Positions 47,901 through 59,599 of a DNA stretch of 64,000 bases are shown piece by piece; position 1 is the first letter of the stretch, and each line of letters opens with the position of its first letter. Origin of the DNA: Breviolum minutum Mf 1.05b.01 (taxonomy: Eukaryota > Sar > Dinophyceae > Suessiales > Symbiodiniaceae); the NCBI GenBank assembly GCA_000507305.1, contig DF240035.1:1-64000 (forward strand). Direction: 5' to 3'. A program made the translations under genes and the position numbers. The notes beneath the pieces are model-generated. The model was not told where the DNA came from, ran no database searches, and saw only the letters and a program-made list of their open reading frames with translations.

Positions 47901-50900
47901 CAGCTAGTACTAGGAAGGCTGACAAAGGTATTGGTCAACTGGTTGATGATATAGTTCCTTGAATCACAAAAAAATGTCCGAAATTCAGCCAATTCATGCT
48001 GATAAAACATTATAAAAACCTGGGAATTGTTCTTTTGTCTTCCTCAAAAAAACTTTTTTTTTCCGGTCAAAAAATGGAATTCTTAGTATCTACACCATTT
48101 AAAAAAAAAATCGCCATGGATCCTTTGTTTTTAATACACAAACCTCACCCAAAAAATTCACCCGAAAATTCCCCCAAAAAATTCCCACTCTCAACCTCCG
48201 GTCAACGTCTGTCCAAGGCTCAAACTGCCCTCCGTGAAGTCGCTCTTCACCGGGATGCTCCGAAGCGACCCTAACCAGCTCAAGGTCTCTCGAACTTCCG
48301 AAAAGCCAAAGCCATAGGCGGCAAAATCTCCGATGTCCGGGACCAGCTTGTGATAGCGTCGGATGAAGGTATCTGATGGCAATTCAAAGCTAGGAAAGGT
48401 CAGTAGAACAGCTTCTACCTTCTCCAACCTGGCAATCACCATCTCTCCAACACACCATTTGCGTGTTAGAATTTGATTCGAGCCCAGTATCACAAAAGTC
48501 TGCACATCATGGCCAACATAAGAGAACAGTTGTGTGAGGTCGGTAAGGTTGTCGGAATCCAAAAACGCGGTGAAGGAAGTCCCCCGCCGTCGGAGTTCCA
48601 TCTTCAATAATCGAGCCCAACAAGCAGTCGAGGCTTTATGGTGACACAAGAAAAAATGAAAGCGCTTGCGCAACTTGCTCAGAAGATGGTTTGCTGTTGA
48701 TTGGGCTGCTGCACATACAATGATCATGATCATACAGGAAGCACAAGTGGTACAAACCACCATGGTCACATGTTGATCTGATTCAACTACTGCAAGGGCT
48801 CCCATCTGTAAGATCAACAGCAAAGCCACCTGATAAAAACCGTTGCGCCGTTGGGCCGTGTGAAGACTTTTTTTCACCCGGGGAAATCTGATCAAAAGTT
48901 TCCAAATTCAACCACTAGTAACTATACTCACGAAGTTGTTTTTCTCATCCAGATGGAAAAAAAAATCTCATCCCCAGTTTGGAAGCATTCTTCTTGACCA
49001 ACTACTGTTTCTACACATTTTACAACAAGAGTTTCACTTTAGGGCAGGGGGTATCCAATGACAGTTAGTAAGACACGAAGAGAAACGGGCGGGGACGTAT
49101 GAAGCGATTCCTTGCGCTCCCAAAACTTAGCTTCTAAGCAACCAGTTGTCTGGAAATTTGTTCAACTTAAATCCCAAAAACATATCAAATCTTCATCCTC
49201 CAAAAAAAAAAAACAACGAATCGACACTAAAGACATTATACTTTGGCATAGACCCCAAATAGAATGAAATGCTATCATTTTCAACGAATCGACGCCAAAA
49301 AAAAGAAAAAATCATCCCATCCATCAAAGATTGAATGGAACCTTAGTTGGAGTTATCAGATGCACAGGTTTTGGGGGTCCGTTCAGGAACGGTCCTGTTG
49401 GAGATTTCTTGGAATCATCCCCAGTGAGTCACTATATAACCATTATATAGCCCATATATAGGTGGTATATGTTGGTATACATCTCCAAGGCTTTTTTCAG
49501 GGTACCAAACCTTTTCCCTTCAAAAAACCCAGTGACATGCGTAATCATATCCACTTGAGTCGAAAGCAATGATCTCCAAGGCTTGAAATAAGCGACCAAA
49601 CCAAAACTGGCTGCCAGCCTCGACGTGTTTCTGAATAGAATCGTCAGAAATGCGGAATCATTTTGTCTCTCTTACGTAACAAAATGATAAGCAGCAACAA
49701 GACTAAACGGTCCTCATGTTTCTACAATTCACAGAGATCATTCATCGAATGAAGAAAAGTTTGCATGAACAACCTCACAGTCGTCGCAGGTTGCATTTTG
49801 GGATGGGATTGTATTGGGTGAATCCACTTTCAAACAGAAAGCAAAAGATATGGGGGTTTCCAAAAATAGTGCTACCCCCAAATCATCCATTTTCATAGGC
49901 TTTTCTATTATAAGCCATCCATTTTGGGGTGTTTCCCTATTTTTTGGAAAAACCCATATATATATATATATATATATAATAGACACAACNNTTTGGGTGT
50001 TCCTATTTTGAAACCATATATATATATATATATATATAAATGACACAACTGTCGGACCCACTTCAAACAGTTTCCCCCAAGTTCATGGGAGGGTACAGTG
50101 CAGCCATCATAAAGAGACTTCCAGCAGAGGATGGTATCAATGGTGTCAAGACAATGAGCACATTTCGCATGAGGAAAATCACGGTGAAGAACTCCTGCTT
50201 CCAAGGGGCCCCAACCGCCAATCTCGGGTCAGGCATTTTGGCATGTTTTGGGGTGGAAAAAGGTTCCAAATTTCGAAGAAAAATGCAAAAAAAAACTTCG
50301 GGGGTGCAGATTGTGTCAGAAATGAAGTTCAACTATGCAAACCCAAAGAAAAAAACAGTGATTCATATCACTCAAAATGGTCACTTGATGGTGATTAAAT
50401 TTTTCAGATTTGGGGCTGGAAAATATCCTCCCTCCGGAGCTGGGAAATGTGGCGAATGTCCCGTTTTTACACCCCAAAAACTAATGGCTGGAACTTCAAA
50501 AAATGACCCAATTGAGAAGGAAAATCATCTGAACCAAAGCTCCATTTTTCGGGTTCCAGCCGTTAGTTTTGAGGGGAGTAACCATTTCCATGTTTTGGCA
50601 CAAACCATCCCATCATGAAATGTACAAAACCGATCCCAAAGAATCCTTTTTCGTGAAAATGCCATGGACAAAATGTCTTCGCCCTTCAACTTGGAATGTT
50701 TGCTTCGGTGAAAACCTTTTCCCCAGGTCAACAACGTCCTGGCCAGGATGAAAACGCATCACTAAGAATGAGCAAGCTCGCATGAAATTCACATCTGCCA
50801 CTTGCACCCTCTTGGGCAACTCCGCCAAGATGATCCAAGAAGATAGGGCCAAATAGCCAATTGGTAAAAGGCATACCAGGCATCCGATCAAGCATAGATT

Positions 50901-53900
50901 CAAATGTGTTCCCGTAAAGTTGCATAAAACACCATGAGAGCTTTGTAAGGTTTTTTGGCCGTTGGGATGCACGTTGCATCGAAATGGTTCCAAAAAGGAG
51001 GAACAAAGAGCAATGAAGAAGATCAGTGAGAACAAGCCCAAAGTCTTCCACAACACTGAGAAGCGAAAATCTCGGAATTTCCCTGCTCTGCGCATGATGT
51101 AGATGATATTGAGATGGGCCAAAACAGGACCCAGTGCAAAAAACACTGGGAGCACCAATGATCGAAACCTAGGTCAGGAGTTTTCCCCCAATTTCAAGAT
51201 GTCGGCTCGTCAAATTAGGGTCATCAGTTCCTCATTTCACGCCCAAAAAATGATGAAGGGTAAAAATGAAGCAAAGAAAGATGATACTCTTTCTCCCATA
51301 ATCGTGGTTCAGTGGAAAATGGCGATCTTTAAAGGGTTAACTACTATTGGAGATACATCCATTTTTTTACTGAACCATGAGTATGGGAGGAAGGGTGTTT
51401 GAAAAACTTTAAAAACCACCATCCAGAAACAGATATTCCAGCTCTGGAGTAACTCTGGTCACACAATTGATAGTGTTGATAGAGCTCAAGATAGCATCCA
51501 ATGAGATGAAGCCGAAGATATCGAGGAGGACTTGAAAGGGATCCTCATCGGAGCGCCGTGAACGAAAAAAAAACCGTGAGCCGGACATGAACCATGAAAT
51601 CCTCAGTTGGGTCACGACGGCTTATTATAATCTCTATACTATACCTGGGTAGCAAAGCCCGTTTTCATACAGCCAATAACCAATGTGTTTGATTACTGCT
51701 CATTTAAAAAAAAACAAGCCTGCTTTAAAAACTCTTCCATGACAGCTTCTTAGGAAAAAAAAACAACTCCAGACTCCAGGGCATGAAAAATACACGTTCA
51801 ATGCAATGTTTTACTAGAAATGTCCCTATCATTTTTTTTTGGAGCCTTGAGCCTTGAGAGTTTTCCCACATTTTTCAAGGTTCTGATTCGACCCAAGACT
51901 CTGTCCAATCGATCTGTAACTGCTGCATGATGGCAAAAAGTTGAGCGCAGGTGATCAAATGACCTAGAATCAGAGCTGCTGTGAAAAGAGCACTCCTGAA
52001 GCTTGTCATTTGAAAATATGACATACCACAAACCCAAACTTCATGCCACAAAGTTTTGCAAAGTTGATTCAAATTGATTAAACTCCCCGGAAAACGAACG
52101 AATGAAACCCCTGAAAATCAATGGGTGGAAGAGGTATGTCCTATTGGAATTTCGTCCCTTTTTTCGGGGACATGTTAAGTTTTCTGGGATGTACCTAGTT
52201 GTAGCATCAGTGTTTGATTTGCCCTCCAAAATGGGTTCAAATTCAATCATCCCTGTCCTTTGATTGCCACTGGATTGATCTGTGATAGCCAGCAACACAT
52301 GCAATCCTGCAGTGGATAAGATAGCAAAACTGCAAAGGACGGCAAGCAAAACATAGTCTCCTCAGATATGAAAAAACCACCCAACCAAGAAATCGCCCAC
52401 TTTTCACACAATGAAAAGAGAATGGACTACAAGTTTTTCAAGCAAGATCTGCAAATTTGCAAAAAGCTAGAAATAAACATTCAAAAAACAATAAAAAGAA
52501 GACCTGGGGGGTTCCGAAAATAGTGGGTTTTCCCCCCAAATCATCCCTTTTAATAGGGTTTTCCATTATAAACCATCCATTTTGGGGTACCCCTATTCTT
52601 GGAAACACCCACCTTGAGATCACCACCTTTCCAAGTCTCTGCTGGAACATTCACCACATTCTCCGCTCAAAGGCAACGGCTGTAGACCTTCCAGACAAGC
52701 ACTACAAGCCACGCTTGTCACGTCACGGCCAAAGGCACATGTTCCAGGTGTACCACCAGGGCATCGTAGCGGTGCAGCAAAACATTGAAAAACTTCACCA
52801 GGCTGCTCCTTCCAAGGGCCTGATTGGCCTTCTCGATGTCCGATCGGGGTTTCCGGTGAAATTGGTTTCCGTTTCCCGGGGAGAAAAAAAATCGAATTTT
52901 TCCATGGGATTTTGAGGGAAATTTCGCGGGGGTTGTTCACAGTTTTTGTCAATCGTTTTTTTTCCGAAGCGATGTTTTAGCACACCTTTCAGGTATGCCC
53001 GGGAAAACACCAAAAAAAAATGTGCCCTGTCCTTTGACGAAAAGAAACCGGGCAAAATCTCAATCTCACTGGAGCCTGGACAAATCGATCCTTCTATACA
53101 AGGCCGGCATTCTTCCAGATGTAAATAGAATCCTTCCATACCTAGGCAATGCTGCCCAAAGGCTCAGGTTTTCGTGATAAAGGTTACCATCTCTTAGTGG
53201 GTTACGTTTCAACCCTCACTAAAACTCAAAGGGGCTGCAAGAAGTGGGTGTTTCCGAAAATAGTGGCACCCCCAAAATGGATGGTTTATGATGGAAAAAC
53301 CTATTAAAATGGATGATTTGGGGGTACCATTATTTTTGGAAACACCCAAGTATGGGGGACGACTTTTTTGGTGGTGACAAGATACAATGGCAGAAGCTAT
53401 CTGCCGTGGCACCTTCCATTTCCATCCAGGCGTCCTCTCCAGATTCTCTGCGCACCATTTTGCTGGTCGTCCATAGGCTGCCATTGCTGCTATTGCTGCA
53501 AGCTTCACAAACGGTCATCCCACTGGAAGTGGCATAGCTTCCAAATTCGCAAGGGATACATGTCTCTAGACCTGGTATCTTAGAAACATCACGTTCACTT
53601 CAAGGATGTGAAGTCAAAAATCATTAAATCATTGAGAAGTTGAGCAGCAAAGATGTCACCCAACACATCTGGTGGTGGTTTTTCATGAGGGAATTGGAAA
53701 ACCTATTTTAAAATTGCAGTTTCTCCATGATTTTCAATGTCTGTGAAAATTTCCATCTTAAAAAAGCAAAGCAAATTTGCAGCATGTTTCCAAACTTGGC
53801 AAAAATAGTTCTGGGAGCTTGTGTTTTTTCAACAAGAATCGAGGCTTTCAAAAGAACCAGTGATCCAGGACTTGGATACGTGGTTAATAACCATGGTTGG

Positions 53901-56900
53901 TAGCTCCCCTATGTAGGGTTGTCCCCCTTCCAAATGACCTAAATGGCTTTTTCATGGGGTTACGAATCACTTACTAACACAGATGATCCTCCAAGTATGT
54001 GTTGATGGAGAATCTCCATAACAAAAGTGACTTTTTTGTTCATGGAATATGTGATCGTTCCCAGGGGCTAGTTTTTAAGGTTCTGCATCACACCAAAAAA
54101 TGGGTTCCATGCAACTTTGAACACCACACCTGGTATTGGAGCAATCGTGCCAGGACTGCATTGCACACAGTCCGACTTTCCTGGGACACGTTGAGAACTA
54201 CCACGAGGACAAGGAACGCAGCGATATGTTTCCCCAAGCTCATCCACAAGTCTTTCAGAGAAAGTCCCTGCTGGGCAAAGTAGACATCCAACAGCTTCTT
54301 CTCGCAAGGATGCAGGTGTAACGCCATCAGCAGCTTGGAAACCAAATCCAGGAAGACAATTGGTATCTACTGGAATCCATTTTCTCCACCTCACTGTATT
54401 TGCGCTGATCCAACTACAAACTGTCTCGAATGTCGATCTTCCACTGGCCACTTCCATCAACAACTCTGTGATATCACCTAGCTCAAGCTTCATATTTTGA
54501 AGAAAAACCCGCACTGACGGCGCAAATGCACGGATTTCAGGGCTTACCAACTTGCTAATGTAGTTCTGGCTTCCAGCTGTTCGCAAATTTCCCTGCGACC
54601 ATTCGAGAGGGCTATGTGGTGGTAACACGATATAAGAAGGATCCAAATGGAGGAATGTTGCGTCAGGCATCCACCAATAGAAGAGTGATTGGGTTCTCAC
54701 CACATTGGCCACAAATAAGTCCCAGTTGGCAGCAATGCCAATGGCCACTGGAAAGCCATAGACCGTTGACCTTAAAAAGCCCGGTTTTTTTTGAAAATCC
54801 CGGTGAAACATGGATGTGTTTGGTGAATTTTCCGGATGGTATGTTTTGAAAGTCATGTCAATTTCCGTAAATCTATGTGAACCAGATATACAACAACAAA
54901 CATGTTTGAAAGTTTTCAACTATTTTGTGTGTGGGTGTGTGGCAGGCCCCTATTTTTTAGAGACATGCTCTGGCCGTGAATCCGTGAATTTGCTGCCCTA
55001 TACAGCTCCGTAAACCTTGACAAGAACGGATGAAAATAAGGAGGCAGAGATGCTTCATGTTATTTGCCAGCCTTGTTTTTTTGGTGGCCACTGAGTGTCA
55101 CTGTACTCATTGGGCCCGCAAACTTCCCAAAACAATCTTGGCTTTTTTTCGAAAGAGTCATGCATTCGATACGAATCTCATGCATAAAAACCCGCCTCCT
55201 GAAAGCACCAACCCCAAGCTGCAGCCCAAAAAATCGTTTGTTCATAGCCACATCTAGCATTTGTGAGACGGTTTTTTGCTATGATTGTTACATGATCCCA
55301 AAAGATGGGGCTTATTCTTGGACTTGGTGAATCAAAAGATGTGATCGTGAGATTGTGATATCGCTGTAGACACATTACAGGCACATACGCGAATACACAT
55401 GATTACACACGTGTTCATGTTTGTATATACACATGTACACTAATATACCTTTTTTGGTACACATCTGGTACACATTTAATTGAAAGTTTCGGTGGTCTTT
55501 TTCGTGACTATTCATGTCCAGAGTACCATTGCATCATGGCGTCGACAATCCAACCGTTTCCAGCAGCCAGCAACGGAATGCAGTTGGAAGAGTTCTGCCG
55601 GCAACTGGGCGCCAGCCAGAAACGATTGTCGGGACATCTTGCTACGTAATTTCCATTTTCCAAGCGCGTCACTCCATCTAAATCGCCGGTGTAACGCACA
55701 TAGTCACTCATGCGTTGGGCATTCCGAAACTCTAAGTCTGCCACATCACAAAGAAAGAAATCCTCTGGATTTAGGTCATTTACATGACCAAAATAGCCTT
55801 TAGGAGAATGAAAAGTGATATTATAATTCTTGTAGAAATCCAAGGCCAAACCTGAATCCGAATACGCTTTTTGAAGAATCGATCCTTTCAGGAAAAGATT
55901 ATGATCTCCAGCATATCCCATGGAACCAAGATCTTCCGGAGCCCGGGCAGCTTGACCTCAAAAAAAGGGAGCCCAAAAATCACAAGGGGAAGAAATGTAT
56001 ACCCAATAGATAATCATAAATATCCACTATATGGGTGGAAATCCAAAAATAGAAGTATCCCAAAATGGATGGTGAAAATAATGGAAAACCTTATTAAAAT
56101 GGATGATTTGGGGGTACCACTATTTTTGGAAACATCCATATCAAGTGTATATGAGATTGATTATTAAGGGTACTTGTAGCATACCACCATTTTCCCTAAT
56201 GATATGGGGGATGGGAATCTATCCAGTTTACAGAGGGATTCTTTCATTCATGAAAGCAACCAGGATTTCATGCTTCAAGATATCCGGGACCCCGGGTTTT
56301 TGTCGTTTTTGGTCCACCGCTTGCAAATGGAAAAAGTGGGAGGGGCATGTTGCATAGTGCACTGGAAGATGTATCTATATGCATATATACATTCTTGGGT
56401 TGACCCCCCTTCCCAGTAAAATTTCACCACCAGGATGACATGACTTTCACATGTTTTTTTGAAAACCACCTGGCACCTTGCCACCTAACAAAAACCTGGC
56501 TTTTAAGGGGGACAACTGCCCAATGCCTATGTGCCTATATTTTTGTTCCAAGCCCTTGTTGCATCCCTCATCTGGACCCCCAATTTCCTGCATATCGTCA
56601 CCTAAAAATTTTTCGGACCAACGAAACACAATGATTTTCAAAAAAAACACCTCCAAGTTGAGTGGATGATGAATGATGATCCGAAAAATATATATTCATA
56701 TGTATAAATATATATATATATATATATTGTAGAGTCCAGGATTTCTTGGAACTGTTTGACTCAATGGAGAAATCTGAAACAAAAGCTTTGATAAGTGAGT
56801 GTGGTGCTTTTGTGGTGATAAGTGAGCTTAATTTTCATGAAATCTCCCGCAGGGTTTCAAAGCCCCAAGCCCTGAGTTTCAACAAGAAATTCGACTGCTA

Positions 56901-57642
56901 AATGAACTCATAGCTTTTTTACTGTAGAGAAGTGAATCGCAATACTGGTGATGGAAGAACTACCTGGGATGTATCCCAAACCCTGTAAATAATGGGATTT
57001 GCACTACCCGCCTCAACCTCGGTAAGTAAAAACCCCGGATTTCTGGTTGCCATCAACAGTATGATATCATGATATGTTTCACTACCAAGTCACTCTCCTG
57101 GAAGTTCTGAAAGAGGGTTATGGCTTCAGCCAACCATGTCTCTACAGCGATGTGACTTTTCGGCTGACTTTCCGAACAATCTGCAGAGACACAGCCTGGC
57201 CGGGATCATGAAATATGATCACCGGGCCCCAAAGAATTTTAACGAATTGTCCTTCGGGAAATCCCAAAAAAAACAGCTACAGATTTGCATTGTTTGATCA
57301 AATCAAATTTCGCCTCCAAAAAATGGGGATGATTTTTTTTGACCCACCCCTTTCACCTGCCAGTTTCAGAACTCCATCGAAAATGCTCACAGTTTTGCTG
57401 CTGTCTTGAACGACATGGTAGCCCAAAACTTCTGAGATGAGAATCTGGGCTAAAGTTGTTGCAACGTCGGCCGACGCCCAATCATACACCACCATGCGAA
57501 TCGGTTCCTTGTGGCTTTGGCCGTTGGATGAGTTCTCATACAAATATAGGCGTGCAGATTCTGAGACACTGTCACGGAGGCATGCTTCACGAGAAAGCAC
57601 AGGAAATGCCAAAGTGAGAAGTAGAAGCTGTTGCTTCCACAT
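44699..57642 (-). CDS. Receptor-like protein: signal peptide, OpuAC-like binding domain, Cys-rich repeats, membrane helices, TIR domains
   Basis: A spliced gene of about 15 exons and roughly 1,450 residues, probably a plasma- or endomembrane receptor. Inferred exons: 57357-57642, 55527-55950, 54130-54770, 53413-53571, 53026-53141, 52627-52802, 52195-52360, 51893-51994, 51431-51543, 50736-51168, 50069-50194, 48207-48829, 47332-47957, 46921-47096, and a terminal exon 44699-44908. Joins from the signal peptide to the second TIR domain are phase-consistent except 52627/52360. Domain order: signal peptide, OpuAC-type substrate-binding domain (about residues 30-370), CxxC-rich GCC2/GCC3 or ephrin-receptor-like repeats (370-560), several membrane helices (560-900), TIR (about 930-1080), second TIR-like segment (about 1110-1270), and a C-terminal helix. 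The path from 46921 to 44908 is uncertain. Confidence 0.8.
46921..47096 (-). CDS. Probable receptor exon: acidic linker
   Basis: Open frame with PTDSGPEESDHTSVIAG, PLITEPTSEEEVQFQMYM and a donor TCAAG|GTTTTG. Low complexity and acidic, probably a disordered linker. The join to the previous exon is not settled: the canonical donor at 47332 gives phase 1, while this exon needs phase 0. A following open segment at 46760-46830 (S-W-F-E-D-P-P) joins in phase 2. Confidence 0.5.
47332..47957 (-). CDS. Receptor exon 13: second TIR-like domain
   Basis: Begins after a T-rich acceptor (TTTTTTTGTGATTCAAG), in phase with the preceding exon. PENMEAVSTAHVLAKMMAP is followed by TYLVVLCTRGCLES, F-A-S-W-L-L and CHVYPVIGDDAFQIPSP. 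This layout (helix, then strand with L-C-T-x-G-C, then V-x-P-V) resembles a second, degenerate TIR fold lacking W-C-x-x-E. The rest is acidic and helical. Predicted to be cytoplasmic. Assigned by fold-like pattern only; a search against TIR profiles would decide. Confidence 0.65.
48207..48829 (-). CDS. Receptor exon 12: membrane helices plus TIR domain
   Basis: Starts after TATCAG with two more hydrophobic stretches (ALLLILQMGALAVVES and C-M-I-M-I-I-V). Then a TIR domain: FHFFLCHHKASTACWARLL (strand A and helix A), FTAFLDSDNLTDL (strand B and BB loop), V-Q-T-F-V-I-L-G (strand C), SNQILTRKWCVGEM (the S-x-x-x-x-x-x-W-C-x-x-E box), and V-E-A-V-L-L-T-F (strand D). The W-C-x-x-E glutamate sits where TIR NADases such as SARM1 and plant TIRs carry the catalytic Glu. 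Position after the helices implies a cytoplasmic location. Ends at donor GTTGAC. Confidence 0.85.
49945..50049. other. Undetermined bases between duplicated TA-rich flanks
   Basis: NN at 49990-49991 is flanked by two similar units: an (AT)n run followed by ATAGACACAAC on the left, and an (AT)n run followed by AAATGACACAAC on the right. Either a short tandem duplication or an assembly join over the TA repeat. Confidence 0.7.
50069..52360 (-). CDS. Receptor exons 7-11: membrane helices
   Basis: Hydrophobic segments: YVLLAVLCSFAILSTAGL (52195-52360), SALFTAALILGHLITCAQLF (about 51893-51994), VLPVFFALGPVLAHLNIIYI, LFSLIFFIALCSSF and LCLIGCLVCLLPIGYLAL (all in 50736-51168), then FTVIFLMRNVLIVLTPLIP (50069-50194). 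At least six membrane helices, continuing into the next exon. Exon 51431-51543 (DPFQVLLDIFGFISLDAIL) may be a re-entrant or loop segment. Joins 52195/51994, 51893/51543, 51431/51168, 50736/50194 and 50069/48829 all keep the frame, which is strong evidence for the model. Confidence 0.8.
50466..50580. mobile_element. Inverted-repeat element family I (ACACCCC-AAAACTAA)
   Basis: Ends TACACCCCAAAAACTAATGG and its inverse, CCGTTAGTTTTGAGGGGAGTA. Related copies: about 1723-1823, 4536-4655, 13956-14051, 19418-19516, 24262-24351, 36019-36105, 37867-37970, 52083-52196. The copy at 4536 lies about 20 nt from the acceptor of the last recognised rpoB exon. Confidence 0.7.
52627..53571 (-). CDS. Receptor exons 4-6: Cys-rich extracellular repeats
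   Basis: Exon 53413-53571 reads LETCIPCEFGSYATSSG, then C-E-A-C. Exon 53026-53141 has E-C-R-P-C-I-E-G-S-I-C-P-G. Exon 52627-52802 has LRCPGGTPGTCAFGRD, C-S-A-C and ECGEC. Regular C-x-x-C spacing with G-x-Y/F-x is characteristic of ephrin-receptor-like (GCC2_GCC3) modules, usually extracellular and disulphide-bonded. The second exon appears to use a GC donor (AGG|GCACAT). Inverted-repeat elements of one family sit in two of the flanking introns (53247-53349 and 52507-52612). Confidence 0.8.
54130..55950 (-). CDS. Receptor exons 2-3: OpuAC-like solute-binding domain and first Cys-rich unit
   Basis: Exon 55527-55950 (G-Y-A-G-D-H-N-L, RFWLAPSCRQ, DAMMQW) joins at TG|GTACTC and AAG|GTCAAC to exon 54130-54770 (YGFPVAIGIAANWDLFV, then LFYWWMPDATFLHLDPSYI). 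The F-Y-W-W and P-D-A-x-F stretch is typical of the closing half of OpuAC-family periplasmic binding proteins, where aromatic residues cage a quaternary amine. The second exon ends with LLCPAGTFSE and CVPCPRGSSQ, a first C-x-x-C repeat of GCC2/GCC3 type. In bacteria this family feeds an ABC transporter; here it is fused to membrane and TIR domains, so a sensory role is inferred. Confidence 0.85.
57357..57642 (-). CDS. Receptor exon 1: start codon, signal peptide, start of solute-binding domain
   Basis: The ATG at 57642 follows an in-frame TGA two codons upstream, which supports the start. Residues 1-18 form a typical signal peptide (M-W-K-Q, then LLLLTLAFPVLS). The next part, IRMVVYDWASADVATTLAQI and L-G-Y-x-V, matches the first strand-helix unit of OpuAC-type glycine betaine/choline-binding proteins, including the early Trp. 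The exon ends in phase 1 at AG|GTGAAA. Confidence 0.85.
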
Positions 57643-58894
57643 GTCTCAGTTGCACTAGATCTACTGGCAGGTTGGTTTCCAAGCTGCCTCAAGACATCAT
57701 CTTTGAGCAGAAACAGCCAATGGTATCAACTACGGTCTTTGGGTATACTTCCAACGCTGGAAAGTGTTGACCTAAGCACCTTGTATTAATCGACCACCTC
57801 CAGTGACGCAAGTAGCCACAAAAGCCACAGGGTTGGCCCTGACATTGAAAATGTTTGTACCTCTCGAGGAAATTTGTGAGACTTGTTGGAAAGTTTCCTC
57901 TACAAAAAACTGTAAAAATGAACAGTAAGATCACATGATCTGACAGAAAGTCCGAAAATGATCAAATTCAAGCTAGAATGGTCTCACAGATATTTTTTCG
58001 AAAGAACTTGGATGCGAAGACTTGTTTTTGGAAGTTGGATTTGGGACGAATTGCATTGGATTTTGATTTTTGATGGACGAACTTCAACAACTCTTTAACA
58101 ATTTTTTGGCAATCACCTTGCTTGCTGTTCCACAAAGTCATCTACTGCTGCATCAAAAAAAAGTGGTTCACCCATCATTCAGAGAAAACTCTTTGCTGGA
58201 AAAAGAGGCATGTCAAAGTAATGAACCAAATTGCAAAACTCAAAACGCAACTTGGAAACGAAACTTCCATTCTAGGGAAGAGAGCACGAGTTTTTTACTG
58301 TTTTTGATTTCTTTGGTATCACTTGTTTTTGCTGGTGTTTCTTCTGTTAATGTACGATTTGCGTTTCACTCCTCTGGACTAGCATCCTCTTGTTTCTTCC
58401 GTCACATTCACTGGGATAAGTGACACGTTCTTGCACTACAAAAGCATGACGTGATTTAACGGAACAAAGTCAAATTCCATCACTTTTGAATCATTTGGTG
58501 TTTGCACGAGTCAAGCAATCATCTCGGAGTGGTTGGCAGATCCGCGAACGTCATCTACAAAACAAATACTCCTGCAATATGACTTTTTGGTTTTCGTAAA
58601 TCGATTTTCTGTGGACAAAAAAATGGAATCCTTGCTGCTTTGCTTTGACATTTTAGTAGAACATATATTCTACAATTTGGTTTCATGTCAACGTGGCAAT
58701 GAACGGACAGCATAAAATTGCTAAGATAATTTTCTCCAATATGTTTCTTGCCGAAAATAGTAAATTGGCAACAAAAACGCACCGCTTGACGAAGTTAAAT
58801 CCTGCAAAGGTTCTGTTCTGATTTTTTGTCTGGTTTGGCCAGTGGCCTGTGAAGACTTCATTTTGCAAAAGTATCGCGCTTTCAAAACTTGCAA

Positions 58895-58896
<2 letters not shown>
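57643..58896. other. Upstream region of the receptor gene, nothing certain
   Basis: No conserved coding segment was seen. The stretch would contain the receptor's promoter and 5' leader. No dinoflagellate spliced-leader relic was noticed. Confidence 0.4.
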
Positions 58897-58948
<52 letters not shown>

Positions 58949-59255
58949 TATCATCATCATCATCATCCTCCTCACCCACAACCACGACAAATAACAAAAA
59001 ACAAACGAAAAACAAAAACCAACAAACAAAAAACAAAAAACAAAACACAACAACAAAAACGGACAAACAACAAACACAACAAACAACAAACAAAACAACC
59101 AAGACAATAAACAACAAACAACACAAACAATAAAGAGCAACTCAAAAGTACAAAACAAAACAAAACCAAACAAAACCAAACAAAACAAAACAAGACAAAG
59201 CAAAGCAAAGCAAAACCAAACAAAACAAGACAAAACAAAACAAAACAACAGCACA
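58897..59255. repeat. (ATC)n followed by a CAAA/CAAAA-rich tract
   Basis: ATC array 58897-58970, then about 270 bp made almost only of CAA, CAAA and CAAAAC units. ORFs through it on either strand are products of composition. It lies between the receptor gene and the gene at 59.6 kb. Confidence 0.9.
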
Positions 59256-59599
59256 AACAACGCAGGTGAGAGACCGAGCAGCTTCCATGTAGGAAAGTGG
59301 GAAAAATCCATAGCGGCATTGCCCACCACTCAAACAAGCAACTTAGTGTCGAAAAACTCCACAAAAACACACCTTGGACTCACCAAGCTTTTGCTGATCA
59401 GCTGGCCGAAAACAAAATAAACAACATAAGAACAAAGGACAAATACAAGAAACCACAAACCCAACAAAAACTGCGAAAACAAGACCTTTGACAAGCGGAA
59501 CAAACACAGCAATCACCAAACACAACAAGCAACACAACAAACAAAACAAAAACGAACACAACAAGCAATAAACAGAGCAAAATAACACATTTTTTCTGG

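Noticed and set aside
58070..58423. 117-residue plus-strand ORF with a hydrophobic segment
   Set aside because: No similarity, no supporting splice or promoter signal, and length within chance expectation for this AT-rich DNA.
58683..59370. Large hydrophobic ORFs rich in F, V, C and L, looking like a membrane protein
   Set aside because: Produced by CAAA/CAAAA-rich low-complexity DNA; no conserved motif and no splice logic.
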